From assembly GCF_900637395.1 (NCBI RefSeq), contig NZ_LR134372.1, positions 744,001-808,000 on the forward strand: a DNA stretch of 64,000 nucleotides. The letters are read 5' to 3'. Below, in pieces: positions 1 through 8,984 of the stretch. The notes under the pieces were generated by a model, which worked only from the letters and a program-made list of their open reading frames with translations, was not told where the DNA came from and did no database searches. Made by a program: the position numbers and the translations under genes. The first letter of the stretch is position 1. Each line of letters starts with the position of its first letter. This DNA is from Campylobacter upsaliensis. Its GTDB lineage: Bacteria > Campylobacterota > Campylobacteria > Campylobacterales > Campylobacteraceae.

Positions 1-1334
1 TCACCCCGACTTAAACCAAGTTTGACTAAATTTAAATCATTTTCTAAAACCAAATAAGGCACACCGCTATTTTTAATCTTTTGCACAACCTCTTGACCGA
101 TGATTCCATAACCAAAAATAACTATATGATTTTTAAGCGTAGAATTTACGACTTGTGGTTGCACTGCTTCTTGCGTTTGTATAATGTCTTCAACGGCGTT
201 TGAAATGCGTCTAATATTATTTAAAACAAAGGGAGTTAAAATCATAGTGATAATAGAGACGACAATGAGAATTTGAGCGGTTTGACCATCTAGCATATTT
301 TTTACCTGTAAAAGAGAAAAAATGGCTAGTGCAAATTCGCCTATTTGCGCTATACTAAAAGCGGTTTTAATGGCAACTCGTTTTTTGTTATAAATTGCCA
401 AAATTCCAAAAATAACGCCAAATTTTAAGAGTCCAACAAGCAAGGTTAAAAGTAAGATAAGGTCCCAATTTTCAAAGATGATTTTAAAATTAATCTGCAT
501 ACCCACAGAGATAAAGAAAAGTCCTAAAAGTAGATCTCTAAATGGCACTAAGTCTGCTTCTATTTTATGCTTATATTTAGTTTCTGCTATCAAAACGCCA
601 GCAATAAAAGCTCCAAGCGAGTAAGAAAAACCAAAATAATGTGCTAAAAAACTCGCCCCCATAACGATAAAAAGCACGGTTAGGATAAAAAGTTCATTTG
701 ATGAAGCACGGATAACAAAGTGAAAAATTCTATCAATTAGGTATTTTCCTATCAAATAAAGCAAGGTAAGTAAAATCACAACGCTAATGAGTGTGGTAAG
801 TATGAGTTGGGTGATGTTTTGATTGTTTGAAGAAAAAATATCTACAAGAAGTAAAAGTGGTATCACGGCTATATCTTGGAATATTAAAATTCCTAGCGTT
901 TTTCTGCCATATTGCTCTTTAATGTCGCCACTATCATTTAAAATTTTAAGCACCACAGCTGTGGAGGAGAGTGCAAGCGCAAAGCCTACGATAATGCCTA
1001 CCTTACAGCCAAGTCCTAAAATTCCTAGCACGAGTAAAAAGCATACTAAGCCACAAATTGTTACTTGTAAAGAGCCATTTAAAAAAACTTCTTTTTTCAT
1101 CGCCATTAAATGCGTAAAGGAAAATTCAAGCCCTATGGTAAACATTAAAAAAACTATCCCGAATTCGGCGATGTGCGTAAGCTCTTCACTGCCACTAAAA
1201 CCATAAGCATAAGAGATGATGATGCCGACTAAGATATAGCCTATAATGGTAGGAATTTCAAATTTTTTAAAAAAAACATTTAAAAGAACAGCAAGCCCTG
1301 AAGTGATTAAAAAAATTTCTAAAAAATCACCCAT
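1..1334 (-). CDS. kefB: KefB-like cation:proton antiporter (partial, 3' end outside window)
   Basis: Monovalent cation:proton antiporter of the CPA2 family in the inner membrane, exchanging K+ or Na+ for protons. Reading leftward from the ATG at 1334, the frame is open for 444 codons to the window edge. It shows an N-terminal Na+/H+ exchanger domain of many hydrophobic segments, with the CPA2-like stretch FLMFTIGLEFSF. From about residue 400 an RCK/TrkA-N nucleotide-binding domain begins (FGYGIIGQEVV). The start overlaps the hspR stop by one base (TAATG), so the two genes are translationally coupled and lie in the cbpA-hspR heat-shock operon. C. jejuni has the same cbpA-hspR-kefB order. Whether it is KefB proper or another CPA2 member cannot be decided without the missing C-terminus. 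Confidence 0.85.
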   Translation of the reverse strand, partial: MGDFLEIFLITSGLAVLLNVFFKKFEIPTIIGYILVGIIISYAYGFSGSEELTHIAEFGIVFLMFTIGLEFSFTHLMAMKKEVFLNGSLQVTICGLVCFLLVLGILGLGCKVGIIVGFALALSSTAVVLKILNDSGDIKEQYGRKTLGILIFQDIAVIPLLLLVDIFSSNNQNITQLILTTLISVVILLTLLYLIGKYLIDRIFHFVIRASSNELFILTVLFIVMGASFLAHYFGFSYSLGAFIAGVLIAETKYKHKIEADLVPFRDLLLGLFFISVGMQINFKIIFENWDLILLLTLLVGLLKFGVIFGILAIYNKKRVAIKTAFSIAQIGEFALAIFSLLQVKNMLDGQTAQILIVVSIITMILTPFVLNNIRRISNAVEDIIQTQEAVQPQVVNSTLKNHIVIFGYGIIGQEVVQKIKNSGVPYLVLENDLNLVKLGLSRG

Positions 1335-1705
1335 TAATTTTTCTCATAAAAAATTAAATCAAAGCTATTTTTATGCTTAACTACGGCTTTTGATTTACCA
1401 TTATTATCCCTTTTATCAAGCTCTAAGCGAAGCTCGTCAATCAAAGCTTCAAATTCGCTTAGTTGATTTTTAAGCTTTAAGATGACATCGACCCCAGCTA
1501 AATTCACGCCCATATCACGCGTAAGTCTTAAAATAAGCTTAATTCTATCGATATCGCGTTGCGAATAAAGTCTAATTTTACCATCCGTTCTGCTAGGCTC
1601 TACAAGCCCCTCTCTTTCATACTGCCTAAGTGTTTGTGGATGGATACTTAAAACCTTTGCCACCACGCTTATAAGATAAACAGGCTCATCGTAATTATGT
1701 TGCAT
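1334..1705 (-). CDS. hspR: Heat-shock repressor HspR, MerR family
   Basis: MerR-type transcriptional repressor of chaperone genes, 123 aa, close to the usual HspR length. An N-terminal winged helix-turn-helix lies at about residues 9-75 (YLISVVAKVL, LRQYEREGLVEPSRT, YSQRDIDRI). A leucine-rich coiled coil at about 80-108 serves for dimerisation. It is encoded 11 bases after cbpA, the HspR-CbpA pairing common in Campylobacterota, where the DnaJ-like protein is co-transcribed with the repressor. In C. jejuni HspR represses dnaK, groESL, clpB and its own operon. I see no canonical HspR-associated inverted repeat in front of cbpA, so autoregulation is inferred from the family. Confidence 0.93.
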   Translation of the reverse strand: MQHNYDEPVYLISVVAKVLSIHPQTLRQYEREGLVEPSRTDGKIRLYSQRDIDRIKLILRLTRDMGVNLAGVDVILKLKNQLSEFEALIDELRLELDKRDNNGKSKAVVKHKNSFDLIFYEKN

Positions 1706-1716
1706 TGTTGCTCCTT

Positions 1717-2598
1717 TTAAGATAATTTTTCTTCTAAAATTTGACGCACTTTAGGGTCTAAATCCTCAGCATTAGGTAAAAGCACATTTAAAACGAGATA
1801 TAAATCTCCAAAAATTCCACTCTTTCTATTTTGCACGCCATAACCCTTGAGGCGAATTTTTTGTCCATTTTTAGAATTGGGAGGGATTTTAATGCTGACT
1901 TCTTTTTTTGGTGTTTTAAGATTTACTTTTCCGCCAAAAAGTGCTGTTTTTAAACTAATATCAAGCTTTCTTGTCAAATCATCTTCATCACGCTCATAAA
2001 GTTCGCTTTTTTCTAAACTCACTTTGACGATTAGATCTCCTACTTGAGAGCCTAGTTTTTTGCCTTTACCGCGAATTCTTATTTTGTCATTATTTTTAAT
2101 GCCGTGTGGAATTTTTAATTTAATTGTTTCGCCATTGAAATTAATGCTATGCTCTCCTCCTAAAATTCCCACTTCAAAGGGTATGCTAATGCTCGCACTT
2201 AGGTCTAAATCTTCCCCAGAAAAGCCACCAAAACCCCCTCCAAATCCTCCAAAATTTCCGCCTCCAAAGCTACTGCCCCCAAAACCTTTTGCGCCAGAGA
2301 AGCCTCCGCCAAATAAATTTTTTAAAATTTCATCTAAATCCATATCGCCAGAATTTCTAGAAAAATCGCTAAAGCTCTGTCCTCCAAACATAGAGTCTCC
2401 ATATCTATCATATTGAGCGCGTTTTTTTTCATCACTTAAAATTTCGTAAGCGGCGTTAATTTCTTTAAATTTTTCTTCTGCACCTTTTTCTTTATTAATG
2501 TCTGGGTGATATTGTCTAGCAAGGCGTCTATAAGCTTTTTTAATTTCATCATTGCTAGCATTTTTGCTAACGCCAAGTGTTTCATAAAGACTATTCAT
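1717..2598 (-). CDS. cbpA: CbpA/DnaJ-like co-chaperone
   Basis: DnaJ-family (Hsp40) co-chaperone of 293 aa that stimulates DnaK ATPase. The J domain covers residues 1-70 with the HPD motif at 31-33. A Gly/Phe-rich linker at about 72-130 contains repeated GGFGG/SFGGG units, followed by the two beta-sandwich substrate-binding domains. The CxxCxGxG zinc-finger repeats of true DnaJ are absent, which makes it CbpA-type. It is the first gene of the minus-strand cbpA-hspR-kefB operon. An AAGGA ribosome site lies before the ATG and an extended -10 (TGCTATAAT) about 30 bases upstream. Confidence 0.93.
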   Translation of the reverse strand: MNSLYETLGVSKNASNDEIKKAYRRLARQYHPDINKEKGAEEKFKEINAAYEILSDEKKRAQYDRYGDSMFGGQSFSDFSRNSGDMDLDEILKNLFGGGFSGAKGFGGSSFGGGNFGGFGGGFGGFSGEDLDLSASISIPFEVGILGGEHSINFNGETIKLKIPHGIKNNDKIRIRGKGKKLGSQVGDLIVKVSLEKSELYERDEDDLTRKLDISLKTALFGGKVNLKTPKKEVSIKIPPNSKNGQKIRLKGYGVQNRKSGIFGDLYLVLNVLLPNAEDLDPKVRQILEEKLS

Positions 2599-2627
2599 TA
2601 TTTTTCCTTAAAAAATTATAGGGCGTG

Positions 2628-2636
2628 ATTATAGCA
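2628..2636 (-). promoter_or_regulatory. Extended -10 promoter of cbpA-hspR-kefB
   Basis: Read on the minus strand this is TGCTATAAT, a perfect TGn-extended -10, the typical vegetative Campylobacter promoter, which lacks a strong -35. It is 30 bases from the cbpA ATG. No other good -10 lies between cbpA and htrA in this orientation. Confidence 0.7.
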
Positions 2637-2716
2637 TAAAGTTTAGTCTTAGTCAATCAAGTTTAATATATTTTTACACTCAAGGTTTCATTTACAAATT
2701 TTTAAAGTTTGAGTTT

Positions 2717-2722
2717 TATACT
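2717..2722 (+). promoter_or_regulatory. Putative -10 box of htrA
   Basis: TATACT lies 27 bases before the htrA ATG, with an AAGGAG ribosome site at 2738-2743. TTGAGT at 2709-2714 lies just upstream, and the matching arm ACTCAA is at 2678-2683. A repressor could therefore act here, but the arms are 25 bases apart and in the opposite order to a HAIR operator. Confidence 0.5.
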
Positions 2723-2749
2723 ATCAAGCTAATTTTTAAGGAGAGTATA

Positions 2750-4162
2750 ATGAAAAAAATTATTTTATCGCTTTCATTGGCGAGTATATTATGTGCGGCA
2801 AATGTAGAATTTAATGAAGTAGATTCTAAAATCGAAAGAATCAATCCAGCAAATGGCGTTTTGCTGTCTTATTATGATTCTATTAAAGAGGTTAAAAAAT
2901 CGGTCGTTAATATCTCAACTTCAAAAACGATTACGAGAGCAAATTCGCCTTTTGATGATTTTTTTGACGATCCATATTTTAAGCAATTTTTTGGTTTTGA
3001 CCCTTTTCAAAGAAGAGGGCAAAATGAAAAAGAAGTGATTGCGAGTGTGGGTTCTGGTGTGATTATTTCAAAAGATGGTTATATCGTTACAAATAATCAT
3101 GTGGTCGAAAATGTCGATAGCATAAGCGTTACCCTGCCGCAAAGTGATATGGAGTATAAGGCTAAATTGATAGGAAAAGATCCTAAGACGGATTTAGCTG
3201 TCATTAAAATCGAGGCAAATAATCTTTCAGCGGTGAGTTTTTCAAATTCGGACGAATTGTTAGAGGGCGATGTTGTTTTTGCTCTTGGCAATCCTTTTGG
3301 TGTGGGTTTTAGTGTAACAAGTGGGATTATTTCAGCCCTTAATAAAGACAATATAGGCTTAAATCAATATGAAAATTTCATACAAACGGACGCTTCAATT
3401 AATCCGGGTAATTCAGGTGGTGCTTTAGTTGATACTAGAGGCGCTTTAGTAGGGATTAATTCGGCTATTTTATCAAGAGGCGGTGGAAATAACGGCATAG
3501 GCTTTGCTATTCCTTCTAATATGGTCAAAGATGTAGCAAAAAAACTCATAGAAAAAGGCAAGATAGAAAGAGGCTTTTTGGGTGTGAGCATAACAGCACT
3601 TAAGGGCGATAGTAAAAAGGTTTATAAAAATAGCGAAGGCGCTTTAATCACCGATGTGCAAAAAGGTTCATCAGCCGATGAAGCGGGACTTAAAAGGGGC
3701 GATTTGGTTTTAAAAGTCAATGATAAAAACATTAAAAGTCCAAATGATTTAAAAAATTATATAGGCACACTCGAACCTAATCAAAAAATTTCACTGCTTT
3801 ATGAAAGAGATGGTAAAGAAAATCAAATCAATTTCATTTTAAAAGGTGATGAAATAAGTGATGTGAAGAGCGTTCAAGATAGTTTAATTGAAGGCTTAAA
3901 TTTAAAAAATTTAGATAGCAATTTAAAAACGCGTCTTGGTGTGCCAAGTGAGATAAATGGCGTTTTAATTGATAGTGTCAAACCTAAAAGTAAGGCTAAG
4001 GATGCGGGTTTTAAAGAAGGTGATATTATCATAGCTGTAGGGCAGAGTGAGGTAAAAGATCTTAAAGATTTGCAAAATACTTTAAAAAATCAAGCAAAAA
4101 ATGCGTGGATTAAAATTTGGGTATATCGCGGAGGTGTGATAACTTTGCTTGTGTTAAAATAG
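2750..4162 (+). CDS. htrA: Periplasmic serine protease/chaperone HtrA (DegP)
   Basis: DegP/HtrA protease of 470 aa that degrades or refolds damaged envelope proteins. In Campylobacter it is also secreted and cleaves host junction proteins. A signal peptide covers residues 1-16 (cut near CAANVEF). The trypsin-like domain has a complete triad of His117 (TNNHVVE), Asp148 (PKTDLAV) and Ser222 (NPGNSGGAL). Two PDZ domains follow at about 265-360 and 385-470. The start is set by a strong AAGGAG site. Downstream is racRS, as in C. jejuni. It diverges from the cbpA-hspR operon, so envelope and cytoplasmic protein-quality genes share a 151-base control region. Confidence 0.96.
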   Translation: MKKIILSLSLASILCAANVEFNEVDSKIERINPANGVLLSYYDSIKEVKKSVVNISTSKTITRANSPFDDFFDDPYFKQFFGFDPFQRRGQNEKEVIASVGSGVIISKDGYIVTNNHVVENVDSISVTLPQSDMEYKAKLIGKDPKTDLAVIKIEANNLSAVSFSNSDELLEGDVVFALGNPFGVGFSVTSGIISALNKDNIGLNQYENFIQTDASINPGNSGGALVDTRGALVGINSAILSRGGGNNGIGFAIPSNMVKDVAKKLIEKGKIERGFLGVSITALKGDSKKVYKNSEGALITDVQKGSSADEAGLKRGDLVLKVNDKNIKSPNDLKNYIGTLEPNQKISLLYERDGKENQINFILKGDEISDVKSVQDSLIEGLNLKNLDSNLKTRLGVPSEINGVLIDSVKPKSKAKDAGFKEGDIIIAVGQSEVKDLKDLQNTLKNQAKNAWIKIWVYRGGVITLLVLK

Positions 4163-4222
4163 GCGTTTTCTTTTTGTTATGAAATTTATTTTAGAATTTT
4201 TTATTTTAGTCAAAGGAGCAAA

Positions 4223-4897
4223 ATGACAAATATTCTTATGATAGAAGATGATTTAGAATTAGCTGAAATCACGGCGGAGTATTTGGAACAATTTGATATG
4301 AAAGTCGATATAGCTCACGAGCCCTATATAGGGCTTTCAAAACTTGCTTTAAAAGAATATCAGCTTATCATACTTGATTTATCATTGCCGGGGATTGACG
4401 GACTTGAAGTGTGCGAGGAAATTCGTAAAAAATATGACACGCCTATTATTATTTCAAGTGCCAGACACGATATTAGCGATAAAGTTAATGCGTTGGAGCT
4501 TGGGGCAGATGATTATTTGCCAAAGCCCTATAATCCCAAAGAGCTTCAAGCTCGCATTAAAAGCCATTTAAGACGCATTTGCCATACAAAAAATGCCATA
4601 GCAAAAAGCGTGAAAGACCTTATTTATGATCAATACAAGCACATCATCACTATGAAAGGCGAGGAGCTTACTCTTACAAATGCTGAATTTGATATTTTAA
4701 GCTATCTTATTAAAAAAGAAGGCGGAGTGGTAAGTCGTGAAGAGCTTGTGTATAATTGCTCTTCCATTAGTGAGGATAGTTCTAATAAAAGCATTGATGT
4801 TATTATTAGCCGTATTCGTCAAAAAATGGGCGATGATCCTAAAACGCCAAAATATATCCACTCCATACGCGGTATAGGCTATAAGCTTACGCAATGA
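4223..4897 (+). CDS. racR: Two-component response regulator RacR (OmpR family)
   Basis: OmpR/PhoB-type response regulator of 224 aa. The receiver domain is at residues 1-115, with the acidic pair Glu8-Asp9, phospho-acceptor Asp52 (LIILDLSLPG) and Lys102 (YLPKPYNP). A C-terminal winged-helix DNA-binding domain lies at about 130-222 (LTNAEFDILSYL, DVIISRIRQK, IRGIGYKL). It follows htrA after 60 bases and overlaps racS by four (ATGA). In C. jejuni RacRS controls growth-temperature and low-oxygen metabolic responses. Its identity rests on domain structure plus this conserved htrA-racR-racS order. Confidence 0.93.
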   Translation: MTNILMIEDDLELAEITAEYLEQFDMKVDIAHEPYIGLSKLALKEYQLIILDLSLPGIDGLEVCEEIRKKYDTPIIISSARHDISDKVNALELGADDYLPKPYNPKELQARIKSHLRRICHTKNAIAKSVKDLIYDQYKHIITMKGEELTLTNAEFDILSYLIKKEGGVVSREELVYNCSSISEDSSNKSIDVIISRIRQKMGDDPKTPKYIHSIRGIGYKLTQ

Positions 4898-6144
4898 ACC
4901 GCTCGTCCATTTTTTATACTATAACTTTCATTTTTCTTTTTGCTGGAGTGAGTGTAACGCTTGGCTTTTTGTGGCTTATAGCCTATGACCAGCAAAACTA
5001 CACAAGAGAGCTTAATGCCAAATACTCTCTTATTGCTAATGTCAAGCTTTTGCAACTTAATGGTATGATAAATGAAAAAGAATTTGAAGAGCAAACTAAA
5101 GCCTACAATAAAATGATAAGAATTGAAGATGAAAAAGAACTTCAAGGTATTTTAAAACAGGGTGAAGTTTTAGAAAAAGTTGCCATAGATAAGGGTAGAG
5201 TGGAGATCATTTCCTATAAAGATGCGGTTTATTTAAATATAGTTTATGATGATGAAATTTATCTCTATGAAGACCAAGAATATCAAAGCTACCGTTATTT
5301 TATCATTAAGGTTATAGGGGTTGCTGTTTTTATTATGCTTATTTTGCTTTATTTTTTTACACTTAAAAAATTAAAGCCTTTAAGAGCTTTAAAAAAGCAA
5401 ATTGACCGCTTTGCACGAGGCAAACTTAATGAAGTCGAAAATGTCAGCACGGGAAATGATGAAATTTCACAAGTATCCGAGGCTTTTTATCGTGCCATCT
5501 TGCAAATCATAAAGCTTAATCAATCGCGGCAATTTTTCTTAAGAAATATGATGCACGAGCTAAAAACACCTATCACAAAAGGACTTATAACGCTTGAAAT
5601 GCTTGAAGATGATAAGTATAAAGAAAGACTTGAGGGGATATTTAATCGCCTTGAAATTTTAATTAATGAATTTGCGGCGATTGAGCAAATTACTTCGGGT
5701 GCAGCCTTTATTAACCGCAAAAAATACAATATTTTAGACATTTTAGACGAAGCTAAAGAAATTTCTATGCGTGATGAAAGCAGTATGCGTATTTTTATGG
5801 GGGAAAGTTTTTTTGTCAATGTTGATTTTAAGCTTTTCACCACAGCGATTAAAAATATGATTGACAATGGCATTAAGCATTCTCTTGATGGTTTTGTGCA
5901 AATTGACATTATGGAAGATTATATTTGTTTTAAAAATAGGGGCGATGAGCTTAATAATACCTTAGAATATTACACACAAGCCTTTACGCAAGGCTCAAAA
6001 CAAAAATCAAGCTTTGGACTTGGACTTTATATTGTAAATACTATACTTGAAAGCCATAATATGAAGCTTGATTATGCTTATGAGGACGGAGTGAATTTAT
6101 TTTATTTTAGAGGTTTAAAAGAGATTATCATAGGCGAATCTTGA
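4894..6144 (+). CDS. racS: Two-component sensor histidine kinase RacS
   Basis: Inner-membrane sensor kinase of 416 aa paired with RacR. One transmembrane segment is at about residues 8-29, followed by a short periplasmic sensing region of about 100 residues. The second membrane segment is at about 133-152, then a HAMP-like linker. The dimerisation domain has phospho-acceptor His221 in NMMHELKTPI. The C-terminal ATPase domain shows the N box (KNMIDNGIKHS) and a G box (SFGLGLYIV). The gene starts inside the racR stop (ATGA), so the pair is made in step. The racS stop codon is itself part of the -35 box of the next operon. Confidence 0.92.
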   Translation: MNRSSIFYTITFIFLFAGVSVTLGFLWLIAYDQQNYTRELNAKYSLIANVKLLQLNGMINEKEFEEQTKAYNKMIRIEDEKELQGILKQGEVLEKVAIDKGRVEIISYKDAVYLNIVYDDEIYLYEDQEYQSYRYFIIKVIGVAVFIMLILLYFFTLKKLKPLRALKKQIDRFARGKLNEVENVSTGNDEISQVSEAFYRAILQIIKLNQSRQFFLRNMMHELKTPITKGLITLEMLEDDKYKERLEGIFNRLEILINEFAAIEQITSGAAFINRKKYNILDILDEAKEISMRDESSMRIFMGESFFVNVDFKLFTTAIKNMIDNGIKHSLDGFVQIDIMEDYICFKNRGDELNNTLEYYTQAFTQGSKQKSSFGLGLYIVNTILESHNMKLDYAYEDGVNLFYFRGLKEIIIGES

Positions 6145-6168
6145 CAAAAGCTATAAATTTGCTACAAT
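6141..6168 (+). promoter_or_regulatory. Sigma-70 promoter of the agmatine operon
   Basis: TTGACA at 6141-6146 and TACAAT at 6163-6168 are separated by 16 bases, and TGC directly before the -10 makes it an extended promoter too. The -35 overlaps the racS stop codon (6142-6144). A perfect -35 is unusual in Campylobacter, so this looks like a strong constitutive promoter. Confidence 0.75.
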
Positions 6169-6198
6169 TAGCTTTTTATTATCAAAAAAGGTATGTAA

Positions 6199-7176
6199 AT
6201 GATAAAATCAATCGCCGAATGGAGTGAGCAAGAGTGTTTAATGCTTGCTTTACCGCATAAAAATACAGACTGGAAGCCTTATTTAAGTGAAATTATTGAA
6301 GCCTATAAGGAATTTGTAAAAACTGCAAGTCATTTTCAAAAGCTTTTGCTTATAGCACCAAATGATGAGGACTTTACGCCCTTTAAAGAATTTGACAATG
6401 TGGAATTTTTTAAATGTGAAACAAATGATACTTGGATAAGAGATTTTGGTGCGATTGATGTGCTTGAAAATGGGAGATTGAAAGCTCTTGATTTTACCTT
6501 TAATGCTTGGGGAGGTAAATTTCAAAGCGATTTAGATAATGCCCTTAACACTAAGCTTTTTAAGGAAAAATTTCAAACTAGGCTTGAAAAATGTGATTTT
6601 ATTTTAGAGGGTGGGAGCATTGATTTTAATGGAGCTGGCACAATGCTAACAAGCTCTTTTTGTCTGCTTAACTCAAATCGTAATGTGAATTTAAATCAGG
6701 CAAAGATAGAAGAAAAGCTTAAGAATTATTTTGGACTTGAAAGAATTATCTGGCTTGAAAATGGCTTTATAAAAGGCGATGATACGGACAGGCACATTGA
6801 TACCTTAGCGCGTTTTATCGATGAAAATACCATAGCTTACTGCATTTGCGAAGATGAAAAGGACGAGCATTACGCACCCTTAAAAGCTATGGAAAAAGAG
6901 CTTTTAAAAACAAATTTTAATCTTATCCCTCTTCCTATCCCAAAGCCTTTATTTTACGAGGACAGAAGACTTGGAGCAACTTATGCAAATTTTGTTTTTA
7001 TCAACAACGCTCTTATTGTGCCTTTTTATAAGGATGAAAATGATGAAGTGGTGCAAAAAAGACTCCAAGCTCACTTAAAAAATCGCGAAGTTATCGGTGT
7101 CGATGCAAGGGTATTTCTAAGACAAAATGGCTCCTTACATTGCTCTTGTCAAAACCGCTTTAAGGGACCTAGATGA
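6199..7176 (+). CDS. aguA: Agmatine deiminase (peptidyl-arginine deiminase family)
   Basis: Hydrolyses agmatine to N-carbamoylputrescine and ammonia in polyamine synthesis. The protein is 325 aa with guanidino-modifying-enzyme motifs: TNDTWIRDFGA, LEGGSIDFNG, the GDDTDRHIDT stretch with the catalytic His, and a C-terminal catalytic Cys in GSLHCSCQ. The gene overlaps the CDF transporter by four bases, which in turn overlaps aguB, so the first and last steps of agmatine-to-putrescine conversion are co-transcribed. The same trio occurs in C. jejuni. Older annotations call this Porphyromonas-type peptidyl-arginine deiminase, but the AguB partner argues for agmatine as substrate. Confidence 0.88.
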   Translation: MIKSIAEWSEQECLMLALPHKNTDWKPYLSEIIEAYKEFVKTASHFQKLLLIAPNDEDFTPFKEFDNVEFFKCETNDTWIRDFGAIDVLENGRLKALDFTFNAWGGKFQSDLDNALNTKLFKEKFQTRLEKCDFILEGGSIDFNGAGTMLTSSFCLLNSNRNVNLNQAKIEEKLKNYFGLERIIWLENGFIKGDDTDRHIDTLARFIDENTIAYCICEDEKDEHYAPLKAMEKELLKTNFNLIPLPIPKPLFYEDRRLGATYANFVFINNALIVPFYKDENDEVVQKRLQAHLKNREVIGVDARVFLRQNGSLHCSCQNRFKGPR

Positions 7177-8060
7177 ATTTAGCCAAACAAGCGACCATTA
7201 TAGCAACTTGCTGTGCGTTTTTTTTAGCCATTGTGAAATTTATCGTGGGGATTTTAAGTGGTTCTGTGGCGGTGCTTTCGAGTGCGATTGATTCTATGAT
7301 GGATTTTGTTATTTCTGCCTTTAACTTCTTAGCCCTTAAAAAATCAGCCCAAAAACCAAACGAGCATTATAATTTCGGTTTTTCTAAAATCGAAGCTTTA
7401 ATGGGCTTTTTGGAGGGTTGTTTCATAGTGGGGATAGGGATTTTCATCTTTTATCAAAGTGTGATGAAAATTTATCATAGAGAAAATGTTGAGGATTTAA
7501 ATTCGGGCATAGCTGTGATGATTTTTGCTCTTGTTGTTACTTTTTTGCTTGTGTTTTATCTTTCTTTTGTGGCGAAAAAAACAAAGAGTTTGATAGTGGA
7601 GAGTGATTGCTTACATTATAAGAGCGATTTTTTGAGCAATTTTTTCACACTTCTTGCTTTGATTTTGATTTATTTTACAAATTGGCATATTATTGATGCG
7701 ATTTTTGGGATTATTGTGAGTATTTATACTAGTTTTAGTGCGAGTAAAATCATCAAAAAAGCCCTTACTTTCTTAATGGACGAGGCTTTAGATGAAGAAA
7801 TTTTAGAAAAAATCAAAACTTTAATCAACAATCACCAAGAAGTCATTTCTTTTCATAATCTTAAAACAAGAAAAACGCCAAGCACAAATTATATTAGCGT
7901 TCATTTAGTTTTTTGTCCCATAATTTCACTTTTAAACGCACATCAAATTTCTGATGAAATTGAGCAAAAAATAAGAGAAATTTCACAGGAGCAAAAATGG
8001 GAAATTCATATTCATCTTGATCCTTACGATGACCAAGATGAAGAAAGGGACAGGATATGA
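7173..8060 (+). CDS. Cation diffusion facilitator (CDF) transporter
   Basis: Inner-membrane divalent-metal/proton antiporter of the CDF family, 295 aa. About six membrane segments are visible within residues 1-190. The first metal-site motif is in SSAIDSMMDF and the second in HYKSDFLSN. A C-terminal cytoplasmic ferredoxin-like domain spans about 205-290 (VHLVFCPIIS, WEIHIHLDP). The likely substrate is Zn2+, Fe2+ or Mn2+, and the sequence alone does not decide. It overlaps both neighbours by ATGA and lies between the two enzymes of agmatine breakdown, which hints at a metal link with that pathway or simply shared expression. Confidence 0.87.
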   Translation: MNLAKQATIIATCCAFFLAIVKFIVGILSGSVAVLSSAIDSMMDFVISAFNFLALKKSAQKPNEHYNFGFSKIEALMGFLEGCFIVGIGIFIFYQSVMKIYHRENVEDLNSGIAVMIFALVVTFLLVFYLSFVAKKTKSLIVESDCLHYKSDFLSNFFTLLALILIYFTNWHIIDAIFGIIVSIYTSFSASKIIKKALTFLMDEALDEEILEKIKTLINNHQEVISFHNLKTRKTPSTNYISVHLVFCPIISLLNAHQISDEIEQKIREISQEQKWEIHIHLDPYDDQDEERDRI

Positions 8061-8929
8061 AAATAGCACTTATTCAGCAAAAATTCCACAATACTAAAGA
8101 AAAGACAATGCAAAAAACTTGCGAATTAATCATCAAAGCAAAAAAAGAAGGTGCAAAGCTCGTATGTTTGGGAGAATTACATCAAAGTGAGTATTTTTGT
8201 CAAAGTGAAGATGTGGCAAATTTTGATTTGGCAAAAGATTATGAAAAAGATGTGGAATTTTGGGCTGGGGTTGCTAAGGAAAATGAGGTGGTTTTAATCA
8301 CTTCTTTATTTGAAAAGCGAAGTGCGGGACTTTACCATAATACGGCTATTGTGTTTGAAAAAAATGGAAGTATAGCTGGGAAATACCGCAAAATGCACAT
8401 ACCAGATGACCCTTGCTTTTATGAAAAATTTTATTTTACGCCCGGGGATTTGGGTTTTGAGCCTATTAATACAAGCGTAGGAAGACTTGGGGTGTTGATT
8501 TGCTGGGATCAGTGGTATCCTGAGGCGGCTAGAATTATGGCTTTAAAAGGAGCGGAAATTCTCATTTACCCTACAGCAATAGGGTGGTTTGATAAGGATA
8601 CAAACGAGGAAAAAGAGAGACAACTTCACGCTTGGCTAGGAATTCAAAAAGCCCACGCCATAGCAAATGGACTTTATGTGGCGGCGATTAACCGCGTAGG
8701 TTTTGAGGAGGATAAAAGTGGGGTGGAAAAAGGGATAAGATTTTGGGGAAATTCTTTTGTTTATGGACCACAGGGCGAGGAGCTTTTCTTGGCTGATAAA
8801 GAGAGTGAGCTTTGTGCTTGTGTGGAGTTAGATTTAAAAAGAAGCGAAAATGTGCGTAGGTGGTGGCCATTTTTAAGAGATAGAAGGATAGAATTTTTTG
8901 GCGATTTGCAAAAAAGATATATTGATTAG
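8057..8929 (+). CDS. aguB: N-carbamoylputrescine amidase
   Basis: Nitrilase-superfamily amidase of 290 aa that converts N-carbamoylputrescine to putrescine, CO2 and ammonia. The Glu-Lys-Cys triad is intact: Glu40 (CLGELHQ), Lys112 (YRKMHIPDD) and Cys149 (LICWDQWYPE). The DQWYPEAAR and PTAIGW stretches are typical of plant and bacterial AguB. Last gene of the aguA-CDF-aguB operon. Putrescine made here would feed the carboxyspermidine route used by Campylobacter, but no gene of that route lies in the window. Confidence 0.92.
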   Translation: MKIALIQQKFHNTKEKTMQKTCELIIKAKKEGAKLVCLGELHQSEYFCQSEDVANFDLAKDYEKDVEFWAGVAKENEVVLITSLFEKRSAGLYHNTAIVFEKNGSIAGKYRKMHIPDDPCFYEKFYFTPGDLGFEPINTSVGRLGVLICWDQWYPEAARIMALKGAEILIYPTAIGWFDKDTNEEKERQLHAWLGIQKAHAIANGLYVAAINRVGFEEDKSGVEKGIRFWGNSFVYGPQGEELFLADKESELCACVELDLKRSENVRRWWPFLRDRRIEFFGDLQKRYID

Positions 8930-8935
8930 TTTAAG

Positions 8936-8952
8936 TTGGAACGATATTTGCT
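8936..8952 (+). promoter_or_regulatory. Sigma-54 (RpoN) promoter of flgBC-fliE
   Basis: TTGGAACGATATTTGCT matches the -24/-12 element with GG at 8938-8939, GC at 8950-8951 and exactly ten bases between. The flgB ATG is 34 bases beyond the -12. In C. jejuni RpoN with the FlgSR two-component system drives middle flagellar genes including flgB, which fits. No activator site is needed close by, because FlgR can act without one in this genus. Confidence 0.9.
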
Positions 8953-8984
8953 TATATTTTTAAAAAATGTAGAAAGGTGTAAAG

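Noticed and set aside
2600-2749. Canonical HspR operator (CTTGAGT, seven bases, ACTCAAG)
   Set aside because: Only separated half-sites in the wrong order are found.
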